From Thermasporomyces composti (GTDB lineage: Bacteria; Actinomycetota; Actinomycetes; Propionibacteriales; Actinopolymorphaceae), in contig NZ_QTUC01000001.1 in the NCBI RefSeq assembly GCF_003386795.1, positions 3,906,001 through 3,970,000 of the forward strand: DNA of 64,000 bases, in the 5' to 3' direction. Positions 24,952 to 33,624 of the stretch are shown in pieces. The notes below the pieces were generated by a model, which was given only the letters and a program-made list of their open reading frames with translations, did not search any database and was not told the origin of the DNA. Numbering within the stretch: the first letter of the stretch is position 1; every line of letters starts with the position of its first letter. The position numbers were made by a program, and so were the translations under genes.

Positions 24952-26664
24952 GTGAAGAGCGACATCGGTGTCAGCGAGCGGTTGCGCCACCTGCGGCTCG
25001 ACCAGCTGCTGGACGAACTCCGCGTCCGGATCGACGCCGCTCGTGGCACCCGCGACCGGATGCGCGGCCTGCTCGAAGCAGTCCTGTCCGTCGGTCGCGA
25101 CCTGGAGCTGAACGACGTCCTCCACCGCATCGTCGAAGCGGCGGCGGAGCTCGTGGACGCGCAGTACGGAGCCCTGGGTGTCCTCGACCCGGCCGGCGAC
25201 CGCATCGTGTCCTTCGTGTTCACCGGCCTGTCCGACGAGGAGGCCGCCGCGATCGGCCGGTACCCCTCAGGACACGGCGTCTTGGGCGAGCTGATCCGCC
25301 AGCAGGTGCCACTGCGGCTCGACGACGTCCGCAGCCATCCCGCCTCGTCCGGCTTCCCGCCTGGTCATCCGCCCATGCGGAGCTTCCTCGGTGTGCCCGT
25401 CCGGGTGCACGGCAAGGCGTTCGGCAACCTCTACCTCGCTGAGAAGCGCGGGGGCGTGCCGTTTGACGAGGAGGACGAGGCGGTCCTCAGCACGCTCGCG
25501 GTGGCGGCGGGGGTCGCGATCGACAACGCACGGCTCTACGAGACCGTCACCATGCGCGAGAGGTGGCTCGCCGCGAGTGGTGAGGTGACGAGGAGCCTGC
25601 TCTCCGGCGCTCCTCGCGCGGAGGTGCTGGAGCTGATCGCGGAACGCGCGCTCGGCATCACGACCGCGGACCTGGCACTCGTCGCCATGCCGATGGGCGA
25701 GGCCGACGCCTTGACGGTGGAGCTCGCGATCGGCCGGGATGCGGACGAGCTGCGTGGTCGAGTGGTTCCGATCGGTGACGGGCTGTTGGGTGAGGCGTAC
25801 TCGAGTAAGGCGCCCGTCACAGTGGACGATCTCCAGCAGGAGTCGGGTGCGACGACGGAAGGGCTCCCGCTCGACGGGTTCGGCCCCGCGCTGGCGGTGC
25901 CGATCGGAACGGGGGAGCGCGTCGACGGTGTGCTCCTGCTGGCCCGAGACACGGCCGCACAGCCCTTCCTCGTCGAGCACATCGAGCCGCTCGAGCACTT
26001 CGCGGGGCAAGCGGCCGTCGCCCTGGAGCTCGCCGAACGGCGCCGGGACAGCGAGCAGATCGCGATCCTGGAGGACCGGGATCGAATCGCGAGGGACCTC
26101 CACGACTTGGCGATTCAGCGTCTCTTCGCGACCGGAATGACGCTGCAGAGCGCGGCCCGCCTCATCGACCACCCCGGGGCGGTGGAGCGTGTGCAGCGGG
26201 CGGTCGACGACCTCGATGAGACGATCAAGATCATTCGTTCCACCATCTTCGGCTTGCGTGCGCGTGAGCAGGGCGGCGACCAAGGGCTGCGCGCTCGCGC
26301 GGTCCGTGCCGTCCAGGACGCGTCGAGCGTCCTCGGGTTCGCGCCCTCGCTGCGGTTGGAAGGACTGCTGGATACCCAGGTGTCCCGGGCGGTGGCCGAC
26401 CACACGCTCGCCGTGTTGGGCGAGGCGCTGACCAACGTCGCCCGGCACGCGAAGGCGAGCCACGTCGACGTGAGCCTGCGGGCGACCGCCGAGGAGGTCG
26501 TCCTCACCGTCGCCGATGACGGCGTGGGCATGTCACCGAACGGTCGCCGCAGCGGCCTGCGCAACATCGCCCAGCGAGCCGAGGAGCTGGGTGGGACGCT
26601 GGAGCTGGACAGCGCGCCTGGTCAAGGCACTCGGCTCACCTGGCGGGTGCCGATCGGCGGCTGA
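24952..26664 (+). CDS. DosS/DosT-type GAF-GAF sensor histidine kinase, probably haem-binding
   Basis: A 570-residue cytoplasmic kinase: GAF-A (about 45-195), GAF-B (about 215-365), HisKA_3 dimerisation domain with phospho-acceptor His384 in DRIARDLHDLAIQRLF, and a HATPase domain (EALTNVARHAKASHV, VADDGVGM, GLRNIAQRAEELGG). Aligned by eye with Mycobacterium DosS, His139 in HPPMRSFLGVP falls on the proximal haem ligand His149, and Tyr161 in FGNLYLAEKR falls on the distal Tyr171. The protein is thus probably a haem sensor for oxygen, NO, CO or redox state. GTG 24952 has AAGGAGGCG upstream. It pairs with the DosR-type regulator. Confidence 0.9.
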   Translation: MKSDIGVSERLRHLRLDQLLDELRVRIDAARGTRDRMRGLLEAVLSVGRDLELNDVLHRIVEAAAELVDAQYGALGVLDPAGDRIVSFVFTGLSDEEAAAIGRYPSGHGVLGELIRQQVPLRLDDVRSHPASSGFPPGHPPMRSFLGVPVRVHGKAFGNLYLAEKRGGVPFDEEDEAVLSTLAVAAGVAIDNARLYETVTMRERWLAASGEVTRSLLSGAPRAEVLELIAERALGITTADLALVAMPMGEADALTVELAIGRDADELRGRVVPIGDGLLGEAYSSKAPVTVDDLQQESGATTEGLPLDGFGPALAVPIGTGERVDGVLLLARDTAAQPFLVEHIEPLEHFAGQAAVALELAERRRDSEQIAILEDRDRIARDLHDLAIQRLFATGMTLQSAARLIDHPGAVERVQRAVDDLDETIKIIRSTIFGLRAREQGGDQGLRARAVRAVQDASSVLGFAPSLRLEGLLDTQVSRAVADHTLAVLGEALTNVARHAKASHVDVSLRATAEEVVLTVADDGVGMSPNGRRSGLRNIAQRAEELGGTLELDSAPGQGTRLTWRVPIGG

Positions 26665-26670
26665 AAGGGG

Positions 26671-27147
26671 TCAGAGGCGAGACGGTGTGAGCGGGTTCCC
26701 GCCCTCGAGTCGCTCGCGGGCGCCCTCACGTGGCGGCTCGAGGGGGTAGATCTCTCGGCCGCTGACCAGCTCAGCCTCGATCCGCACGAACATGTCGTCG
26801 GGCGTCGGGGCCCAGGACGTGGGGCCCGTGCGGCGAAGACGCTCCTGCTCGACAGGGTCGGTGACGATGAAGGCGCGCCCCGTCACGACCACGCTCCAAC
26901 CGCAGTGGCGGTGCGTGTCGAACGCGTCGGCCTCGAACGCCACGACCACCCCGTCGACAGCCCGGGCGAAGCGGGAGGTCCCGGCGGTGCGAATGACGAC
27001 GGCGAAGTCGTCGTCGAGCGAGAAGTTGACGGGCAGGACGGCCGGGAGCGCCCGGTGGGTGTAGACGATCCGGCCGATGGGCACGCTGGGGAGTCGACGC
27101 AGGCACTCGTGCCGATCCAACTCGCGGATACCGTTGCGATGGCGCAT
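26671..27147 (-). CDS. Pyridoxamine 5'-phosphate oxidase (PNPOx)-like flavin-binding protein
   Basis: A 158-residue split-barrel protein of the PNPOx-like superfamily, whose members bind FMN, F420 or haem and often reduce small molecules. Signature stretches: ELDRHECLRRLPSVPIGRIVYTHRALPAVLPVNFSLDDD, VVIRTAGTSRFARAVDG, VAFEADAFDTHRHCGWSVVVTGRA. Family members without known substrate are frequent in DosR regulons. The start is uncertain: ATG 27147 would place the upstream DosR-box-like site about 37-50 bases away and could suit a leaderless message; ATG 27177 would add ten residues and nearly touch the box. It converges on the kinase gene, six bases apart. Confidence 0.85.
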   Translation of the reverse strand: MRHRNGIRELDRHECLRRLPSVPIGRIVYTHRALPAVLPVNFSLDDDFAVVIRTAGTSRFARAVDGVVVAFEADAFDTHRHCGWSVVVTGRAFIVTDPVEQERLRRTGPTSWAPTPDDMFVRIEAELVSGREIYPLEPPREGARERLEGGNPLTPSRL

Positions 27148-27183
27148 TGCTCCATCGTCGACGGCCCGGACCGGCATCGCCTA

Positions 27184-27197
27184 GGGCCGGTGGTCCC
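27184..27197 (-). promoter_or_regulatory. DosR-box-like site upstream of the PNPOx-family gene
   Basis: On the minus strand GGGACCACCGGCCC, sharing the GGGAC-n4-GGCCC form of the third site upstream of dosR. It lies in the 93-base gap before the PNPOx-family gene. A second palindrome, GTCCCATCGTGGGAC (27193-27207), overlaps it. Confidence 0.55.
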
Positions 27198-27270
27198 ATC
27201 GTGGGACTGCTCGATCTGGCGGTCGGCTCGGACCTGGCGACGCGAAGCGTCGCCAGGTGCCTCGTCCCGG

Positions 27271-29055
27271 TCAGCGGTAGGAGTTGGCCTGCAGGGAGTA
27301 CAGCTCGGCGTAGAGGCCGGATCGGGCCATGAGCTCGTCGTGCCGACCCCACTCCCTGACCCGTCCGTCATCGACGACGACGATGAGGTCGGCGGACCGC
27401 ACTGTCGAGAACCGATGCGACACCAAGACGGTGATGCGCCCGTCCTCCGTGCCCGATCGGCTGGCCTCGGCGTAGCGCTCGAACAGCGCGTGCTCGGTCG
27501 GCGCGTCAAGGCTCGCCGTCGGTTCGTCGAAGAACACCACGAGCGGTCGGTCGCGCATGAGCGCTCGGCCGAGTGCGAGCTTCTGCCACTGGCCTGTGGA
27601 CAGGTCCACCCCGTCCGGCCAGCTGGCGCCGAGCTGGGTGTCCCCACCCGTGGGCAGGGCTGGCAGGACGTCGGTCGCGCCGGCCCGCTCGAGCGCGGCC
27701 TCGACCGCGGAGACGTCATCCAGGCGGGGAAGGTCTCCCACGCCGACGGTCTGCCTGGCGAGGAACTCGAAGCGGGTGAAGTCCTGGAACGCCGCGGACA
27801 AACGCGCTCGCCAGGCAAGGGGGTCGATGTCGCGCAGGTCGACACCGTCGACGAGGATGCGGCCCTCCGTGGGCTCGTACATGCGGCTGAGCAGTTTGAC
27901 GAGCGTCGTCTTCCCCGCGCCGTTCTCTCCCACGAGCGCGACCACGCTGCCCGCGGGGATGTGGAGCGTCACGTCCCGGAGGGCCCAGGAGCCGGTTCCG
28001 GGATACCGGAACGACACCCCCTCGAACCGTATCCCGTCGGACAGCCGCTCCGGCGCGGGCTGATCGCCCCGACGGCGAGCTGTGACCTCCCTCGCGTAGT
28101 CCTTCAGCCACAGCAGGCGTCCAGCGGCGCGGAGGACGCGACCGAGGCCCGCGATGCTGTAGGCGGGTCCAAGGACTTGGTTCTGGACACGCTGGCACAC
28201 GATGACGGCGGTGATCACCTCCCCCGCGCTCGCCGCGCCTCGCGTCGCCTGCCACAGGACGAATCCCACCGCGAGCGCGAACCCGATCGCGAAGGACAAG
28301 GAGCGCAGGGTCCCCGTCAAGGTCTCCTTGGCGGTCGCTCGGTGGAGCGGCCGGCGCGCTGTGGCCCACGCCGCGTCGAGGCGCGACAAGATCTCGCGCT
28401 GCAAGCCGAAGACACGCATCTCCATGGCGGCCTCGCGGTCAGTCGTCAGGTGACGCAGGTGTCGTGCCAGCCGGGCGGGTGCGGCTGACTCGGCTTCGGC
28501 CGCGGCCTGCCAGCGCTGCTGGATGGACGCGATCGGGAAGGCCGGCAGCGCGAACAAGACGAGCAGCAGGACGAACGGGTGGAGGAGCGCCAAGACGACA
28601 CCGGTGCCGAGGGCACCCACCAGCGCGGTACTCGCCGAGACGATGCTGTTGAGGGCTTGGCCGAGGATGCCTTGATGCTGCCGCAGGAGCTCGAGGCGCT
28701 CCTGGTAGTCGGCGCGCTCGTGATGCTCGAGGCCTGGGAGCGTCGCGGTGAGCTCGGCGATCTCGCGATCGAGGGCGAAACCCACCTGCTCCGCCAACCG
28801 GACCCTGATGCCGGTGGCCACGAAACTTGAGACGTAGTGGAGGGCGACGGTGACGAGCAAACCGAGCCCGCCGGCGACGAGTCTGGTGGTGTCGCCTTCG
28901 AGCACGCCGTTGGCGACGACGCCGAGGAACCACCCGAAGAGCGGATACATGAGGGCACCGAGTGGTTCGAGGACGGTGCCGAGCGAGCGCCACGGGTCGA
29001 CGCGGATCGCGGTGCGCACGAGGAACGTGAGCTCCCGCCACCAGCGCCTAGGCAT
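27271..29055 (-). CDS. ABC transporter, fused permease and ATPase (exporter subunit 2)
   Basis: A 594-residue half-transporter of the ABC exporter type: an N-terminal transmembrane domain with about six helices (for example ALHYVSSFVATGIRVRLAEQ and TGVVLALLHPFVLLLVLFALPAFPIASI) and a C-terminal nucleotide-binding domain. Walker A is GENGAGKTTLVKL, the signature LSTGQWQKLALGRAL, Walker B LVVFFDEPTASLD, H-loop LVSHRFSTVRSADL. The signature has Thr for the second Gly, a mild variant. It overlaps the upstream ABC gene by eight bases, so both subunits are probably made together as a heterodimer. Substrate unknown. Confidence 0.9.
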   Translation of the reverse strand: MPRRWWRELTFLVRTAIRVDPWRSLGTVLEPLGALMYPLFGWFLGVVANGVLEGDTTRLVAGGLGLLVTVALHYVSSFVATGIRVRLAEQVGFALDREIAELTATLPGLEHHERADYQERLELLRQHQGILGQALNSIVSASTALVGALGTGVVLALLHPFVLLLVLFALPAFPIASIQQRWQAAAEAESAAPARLARHLRHLTTDREAAMEMRVFGLQREILSRLDAAWATARRPLHRATAKETLTGTLRSLSFAIGFALAVGFVLWQATRGAASAGEVITAVIVCQRVQNQVLGPAYSIAGLGRVLRAAGRLLWLKDYAREVTARRRGDQPAPERLSDGIRFEGVSFRYPGTGSWALRDVTLHIPAGSVVALVGENGAGKTTLVKLLSRMYEPTEGRILVDGVDLRDIDPLAWRARLSAAFQDFTRFEFLARQTVGVGDLPRLDDVSAVEAALERAGATDVLPALPTGGDTQLGASWPDGVDLSTGQWQKLALGRALMRDRPLVVFFDEPTASLDAPTEHALFERYAEASRSGTEDGRITVLVSHRFSTVRSADLIVVVDDGRVREWGRHDELMARSGLYAELYSLQANSYR

Positions 29056-31006
29056 GGCTGGCCTGCCTCCCGTCCGAGATCGCTCCCGGGCTGCCGACGC
29101 GCACGCGGGTCGGCTCGTCGCGACGTGCGGTCACACTGGGACGCTTGGTGTGGGTGTCGTCGAAGCGCTCGGCTTGGAGCCGGAACATGCGCGCGTAGCG
29201 ACCTTCGAGCGCCATGAGCGTCTCGTGGTCGCCGTCCTCGACGACGTGACCGTCGGCGAGCACGACGATCCTGTCGGCGTGCCGCACGCTCCACAGCCGG
29301 TGCGAGACGAGGATGGTCGTGATGTCGCGAGTGAGGTCCAAGAACCGCTCGAAGAGGTCCACCTCAGCTCGCACGTCGAGGTTGGCGGTCGGCTCGTCGA
29401 GGATGAGCAGACCAGCGCCACCGCGGACCGCGGTCAGCGCTCGGGCGAGCGCGACCTTCTGCCATTGCCCGCCCGACAGATCCACACCGCCCGGATATCC
29501 CCGGGCGAGCACGGTGTCCCATCCTCGCGGCAAGTCCGCAAGGAGGTCCGCGGCGCCCGCTGCTCGCAGCGCGGCTGCGAGCTGGTCCTCCTGGGCGAGA
29601 AGCGGCAGGCTGCCGAACCCGACGTTCTCCCGAAGGGGCAGCTCGTAGCGGACGAAGTTCTGGAAGATCACTCCGAGCCTGGCCGAGAGGGTCGCGGCAT
29701 CGAGGGTGCGCATGTCGCGACCGTCGAGGAGGACCCGTCCGGCTGTGGGCTCGTAGAGTCCGCAGATGAGCTTGATCAGCGTCGTCTTACCGGCGCCGTT
29801 CGCGCCCACGATGGCGATCGACTGCCCCGCGGGGATGTGCACGTCGAGATTCGACAGCACCGGTGGTCCGCCGGCCCGGTAGCCGAAGGTCACGCCCTCC
29901 AGTCGTATGTCGACAGGACCTGTCGCGACGTCGGGTGCGCGAGGGTCGCGTTCGGCACAGTGGACGACGCGGGCCCTCGCGCGGGCGGCGGGCACTGACG
30001 GACGAGCGCCCAGACGCTTTTCCAGGTCGAGCAGCTGGTGGGCGAGCGACGCCGACCGCGCCACCCGCCAGTGGGGCTCACCCAGGAAGCCGAGCTCGCT
30101 CGTCCCCAAGGCAGCGAGCCCGTAGATCGTCAGGGCACCGACGCTCAGCCGGCCGTGCACCGCCTCCCAGGTGAGAGCACCGAGGACCACGGCGTGGGAG
30201 GTGACGATGGCGCCGGTGCCGAGCGCGAGCGCGCGGACGTTCGTCTTCCGAGCTCGCCAGATCGCCGACATCGCCTGGAGCCAGGTGGCGGTGTACTGAC
30301 CGTTGATCCAGTCGGCGAGCCCGAAGACGCGCAGCTCCTTGGCGGCGTCGGGTCGAAGTGCGAGGCCACGAAGGTACTCAGCACGGCGAAGCCGTCCTCC
30401 CCCTTCGGTCCGGGCGGTGGCGAAGCCGCGTTCGAGCCATCTGCTGGACCCGCGGTTCGCCACGAGCCACCCGCAGACGAGGACGACGGGGGCCCACCAG
30501 GCGAAGGGGAGGAGGATCAGGGCGGCGCCGGCTCCCGCGATGCGCATCGATACGACGATGCGCAGCGCCCACGACGTTTGCAGGAACAGGCCGGTGCGTT
30601 CGAAGTCGCGGACGGCGTCGAGCTCGCCCATCACCGTGGGATCGTCGAGTTCGCTGACCAGCCGAGGCGTGAGACAGGCGCGCCCCGCGGTATGGGAGAC
30701 GACCTGCATGAGTCGGGTGTTCATGAGCTCGCAGAGCAAACGTGCGACCGCGAGTCCCACGCCGCTGGCGAAGAACCCCATCGTGACGAGCGTGAGTCCG
30801 ATGAGGGCGTCACGACCGGCCGGCGAGTCGAGACCGTCGCGGACGGCGTCCGGCAGGGCCGTCACGAGGACGCCGGTGGCGAGCACCGTGGCGTTCGGCA
30901 GAAGTCCGAGAACCACGGTGAGCAAGGCCATCCAGATGACGAGGTGGCGGTCCGCTCGCCACAAGAGGATGAGCAATGCCTTCGCGTGGCGCAGACGCTC
31001 CACCAA
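29048..31006 (-). CDS. ABC transporter, fused permease and ATPase (exporter subunit 1)
   Basis: A 652-residue ABC half-transporter, first gene of the leftward pair. Membrane helices include HLVIWMALLTVVLGLLPNATVLATGV and ALIGLTLVTMGFFASGVGLAVARLL. The nucleotide-binding domain has Walker A GANGAGKTTLIKL, signature LSGGQWQKVALARAL, Walker B LLILDEPTANLD and H-loop VSHRLWSVRHADRI, all canonical. A charged tail of about 30 residues follows. The start is TTG 31006 or the adjacent GTG 31003. The divergent glycosyltransferase gene could make or modify an exported molecule, but nothing in the sequence identifies the substrate. Confidence 0.9.
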   Translation of the reverse strand: MVERLRHAKALLILLWRADRHLVIWMALLTVVLGLLPNATVLATGVLVTALPDAVRDGLDSPAGRDALIGLTLVTMGFFASGVGLAVARLLCELMNTRLMQVVSHTAGRACLTPRLVSELDDPTVMGELDAVRDFERTGLFLQTSWALRIVVSMRIAGAGAALILLPFAWWAPVVLVCGWLVANRGSSRWLERGFATARTEGGGRLRRAEYLRGLALRPDAAKELRVFGLADWINGQYTATWLQAMSAIWRARKTNVRALALGTGAIVTSHAVVLGALTWEAVHGRLSVGALTIYGLAALGTSELGFLGEPHWRVARSASLAHQLLDLEKRLGARPSVPAARARARVVHCAERDPRAPDVATGPVDIRLEGVTFGYRAGGPPVLSNLDVHIPAGQSIAIVGANGAGKTTLIKLICGLYEPTAGRVLLDGRDMRTLDAATLSARLGVIFQNFVRYELPLRENVGFGSLPLLAQEDQLAAALRAAGAADLLADLPRGWDTVLARGYPGGVDLSGGQWQKVALARALTAVRGGAGLLILDEPTANLDVRAEVDLFERFLDLTRDITTILVSHRLWSVRHADRIVVLADGHVVEDGDHETLMALEGRYARMFRLQAERFDDTHTKRPSVTARRDEPTRVRVGSPGAISDGRQASHA

Positions 31007-31299
31007 CGGCCCCCATGATCAACGACGAACACGTCAGCCGCAGGTTAGCGAGATAAGAACAGGCGATGAAGGAGCACAAGCTGAAAAACGAAGGGGTCAA
31101 GGAAAAAATCGACTACGGACCGCGACAGGCTGACGCTGCGTCACCTCTTGACCGTGCGTGACGATGTTGCGCTGCGTCATCGTCCGCCGGTTACGGTCAT
31201 TTTCCTCGGCTATTCAAAGAATTCTCGATCACTAAGCTGGTTTCGGGTGTCGCCTTATCGCGAGGAATGCTGCCGCATTCCACCACGAGGGAGCGAGAC
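31007..31299. promoter_or_regulatory. Divergent, unusually A+T-rich promoter region with inverted repeats
   Basis: Gap between the divergent exporter and glycosyltransferase genes. It contains the perfect inverted repeat TGACGCTGCGTCA (31131-31143) and a second, looser pair of TGACG and GCGTCA halves near 31159-31181. The two GCTGCGTCA copies suggest two sites for one regulator. A 31-codon lysine-rich frame (31066-31161) is present but unsupported. Confidence 0.5.
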
Positions 31300-32412
31300 A
31301 TGCGTGTGGCCTTGGTGGCGACGACGGGGTTCACGGTGCCGCCACCCCGCTACGGGGGGATCAACAGAGTGGTGAAGGCTCTCGCCGATGGCTTGGTCGA
31401 CCGGGGCGTGGACGTCACCTTGTTCGCGGCGGGCGGTTCCCGGACCCGGGCACGGCTGCGAGCGGTGCCCGAGCGACCAGTGAGCGAGCTACCGCTCGCC
31501 GAACGGTCGCGGTATCAGCGCTACCAACAGCAGCAGCTCCTCGCCGTGGCGCGGGCGGCCGGCGAGTTCGACCTCATCCACTCGCACGTCGAGCACCTTC
31601 TTCCGCTCGCCCGGCGCGACCTGCCGGCGCCGCTCCTCACCACCATGCACAACCCGCTCGACGATCCCGGCAAGCGTGCGCTTCTCGCGACGCTGCCGGA
31701 GGTGCTGGCAGTCTCGTTGAGCTACGACCAGCGGCGGCCCGTCGCAGACCTTCCACAGGTGCGCTGGATGGGCAACGCCTATGAAGGAGTGGAAGGCGCT
31801 CACCTTCATCTCGGTACCGGCGAGGGCGACGAACGTGGCCCGTACTTCTGCTACTTGGGCCGCGTCGAAAGGCGCCGTGACGTGGCTGGCGTCATCGACA
31901 TCGCCGTGCGCGCGGGCGTTCGGTTGAAGGTCGCAGGCTCTGTCTATCCGGCGGATCTCGACTACTGGAAGACGGAGGTGGAACCGAGGCTGCGCCGGTA
32001 CTCAGACCAGGTTGAGTGGTTGGGGGAGCTGGACGACGCGGAGAAGGGTGAGCTCCTGCGTGGTGCCCAGGCGCTGTTGATGCCGAGCCGGCTGCGTGAG
32101 GCCTTCGGACTCGTGTTCGTGGAGTCGTTGGCATGCGGGACACCCGTCATCGCCCGGCCGCGAGGATCGCTCCCGGAGATCGTCCGCGACGGCGTCCACG
32201 GGTATCTTCGCGAGGACGTCGACGATCTCGTCGCCGCGTGCCGACGCTTGGCTCGCGACCCGTCCGTCATCGACCGCCGAGCCTGTCACGCCTGGGCCCG
32301 TCGACACTTCTCCGTCGAAGCGATGGTGGACACGTACCTCCGCATCTACGAACGCACCATCGCCTACGCACGTACGCGGTCGGCGACCGCAGCCGTGAAG
32401 ACCCGGGCGTAG
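31300..32412 (+). CDS. Family 4 glycosyltransferase
   Basis: GT-B fold retaining glycosyltransferase of 370 residues. The N-terminal domain begins MRVALVATTGFTVPPPRYGGINRVV, the usual GT4 acceptor-side loop; the C-terminal domain has FCYLGRVERRRDV, where the expected ...GR-x2-x-KG pattern is altered to RRRD, and the nucleotide-sugar E-x7-E motif EAFGLVFVESLACGTPVIARPRGSLPEIV. Both glutamates are present. ATG 31300 has GAGGGAG upstream, giving the family start. Closest in layout to GT4 enzymes acting on sugar phosphates or glycolipids; donor and acceptor are unknown. It stands alone, divergent from the ABC exporter. Confidence 0.87.
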   Translation: MRVALVATTGFTVPPPRYGGINRVVKALADGLVDRGVDVTLFAAGGSRTRARLRAVPERPVSELPLAERSRYQRYQQQQLLAVARAAGEFDLIHSHVEHLLPLARRDLPAPLLTTMHNPLDDPGKRALLATLPEVLAVSLSYDQRRPVADLPQVRWMGNAYEGVEGAHLHLGTGEGDERGPYFCYLGRVERRRDVAGVIDIAVRAGVRLKVAGSVYPADLDYWKTEVEPRLRRYSDQVEWLGELDDAEKGELLRGAQALLMPSRLREAFGLVFVESLACGTPVIARPRGSLPEIVRDGVHGYLREDVDDLVAACRRLARDPSVIDRRACHAWARRHFSVEAMVDTYLRIYERTIAYARTRSATAAVKTRA

Positions 32413-32427
32413 TCAGTCGAACGGGCC

Positions 32428-32442
32428 GCCCGGTCGCCGGGC
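32428..32442. terminator. Candidate bidirectional terminator hairpin
   Basis: GCCCGG (32428-32433), loop TCG, CCGGGC (32437-32442) in the 47-base gap between convergent genes. No T-run; such GC hairpins are common actinobacterial gene ends. Confidence 0.4.
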
Positions 32443-32459
32443 CGGTGAGGCGCTGAGAC

Positions 32460-33197
32460 CTAGGCCGCGAGCAGACCCGGCAGGCGCACCGACGTGGCGA
32501 CGACGGCGCGCTCGACGTCATAGGGCACCTCGGGTGCGCCGTCGAGCACGACATCGGCCCGGTCCCGCGTCCGCTCGAGCGTGAAGTGGCGCCGTTCGGC
32601 GTCCGCCCAGGAACGCCAGTACGGGTCGAAGCCGCCGGCGTCACGAACGCGTGCCCGCTCGAGCCGGACCTGCTCCGGCGCCTCCATCCAGATCCGCAGC
32701 GTGGCGTGGCCGTCGACCAGGCGAGCGGCCGACCCGACGCCTTCGATGACGAGCGCGCGGTGGAGTGGCACTTCGTGCCACTCCGCATAGGCGCCGCGGG
32801 TCCAGTCGTAGCGGCGGTAGCGTCCCGGCCGGCCGGCGCGGATCGGTGCGAGGATCCATTCCTCGAGCCGGTCTCCCACCGTGGGCAGGCCGTCCCATCC
32901 CTCGTAGAGGTCGTCCATATGGACGATCGGGCACCCCTCGAGAGCGGTGGCGAGCCGAGCGGCAAGCGTCGTCTTCCCCGAACACGCTGGACCGTCGACG
33001 CAGACTAGGCGGACCGGCCCGAGGCGAGGCCGCGCCTCGAGCACGTAGGCGGCCAGGTGGTCGAGCGACAGCACCCGCGGCGCGGCGGGCTGGTCGGGAT
33101 CCGTCAGATCCCGGAGGGGACCGGAGCGGGCGCGATCGGCGGGAAACGGATCGGCCGGTCCACTGAGCCGGGTGTCACGAAGCACCACGTTGGTCAC
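32460..33197 (-). CDS. Uridine kinase-like P-loop NTPase
   Basis: A 245-residue P-loop kinase-like protein of the uridine kinase/AAA family. Walker A is DGPACSGKTTLAA (about residues 68-80), followed by the acidic HMDDLYEGWDGL, typical of the uridine/pantothenate kinase group, YRRYDWTRGAYAEWHEVPLHRALVIEGVGS (Walker-B-like) and an arginine-rich lid (VRLERARVRDAGGFDPYWRSWADAERRHF). The true substrate is unknown. The first 40 residues are low-complexity and the start at GTG 33197 may be too early. It converges on the glycosyltransferase gene. Confidence 0.8.
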   Translation of the reverse strand: MTNVVLRDTRLSGPADPFPADRARSGPLRDLTDPDQPAAPRVLSLDHLAAYVLEARPRLGPVRLVCVDGPACSGKTTLAARLATALEGCPIVHMDDLYEGWDGLPTVGDRLEEWILAPIRAGRPGRYRRYDWTRGAYAEWHEVPLHRALVIEGVGSAARLVDGHATLRIWMEAPEQVRLERARVRDAGGFDPYWRSWADAERRHFTLERTRDRADVVLDGAPEVPYDVERAVVATSVRLPGLLAA

Positions 33198-33624
33198 CCT
33201 ATGGGTGTGGCGGTTGCGGGTGTGGAGGGTTCTCCGGCCGTGGCCGGGTGCCTTTCAGCACGCCCCTCGCTGCGGTGACGGGGCGATCGTGACGGAGGCG
33301 ATTAGGTGCGACGCACGCGGTAGCTGGCACACGTCCTGTCCTGGTACGCTGAATATGCGGCCGACCCGGCCCACCGTGCGTGGACCGGGTCACCACAAGC
33401 GGAGGTCGTCTCCCACCCGCATCGGTCTCAAGATCGTCGGGTTCCGGCCGGCCGGAGGGGCGTCTGTGGACGTCACCGACGGTTAGGATGGTGCGTGGTC
33501 GGCACCGACCACCACGTATGGGACGACGGCTTCCGGGCACGAGCGCGGAAGCCTTTTTCGTGCTCGGGCACCAGGGTGTCCCGCCCGGGGCACAGGAGAC
33601 GGCATACCACTCAGGAGGGTTCTC
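33198..33624. other. Intergenic region between uridine kinase-like gene and infC
   Basis: About 430 bases without a gene. The right half contains the infC leader described separately. The left half (33198-33480) shows no feature I can support. Confidence 0.45.
33484..33558 (+). promoter_or_regulatory. infC leader with attenuator-like terminator
   Basis: A -10-like TAGGAT (33484-33489) is followed by a hairpin GGTCGG-CA-CCGACC (33498-33511) and then a second hairpin, GGCTTCC (33528-33534) with GGAAGCC (33547-33553), directly followed by TTTTT (33554-33558). The second looks like a complete intrinsic terminator 66 bases before infC, so transcription of the infC-rpmI-rplT operon is probably attenuated. 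Confidence 0.65.

Noticed and set aside
31066-31161. 31-codon lysine-rich frame in the divergent promoter
   Set aside because: Weak ribosome site and it overlaps the inverted repeat; too short to support as a gene.
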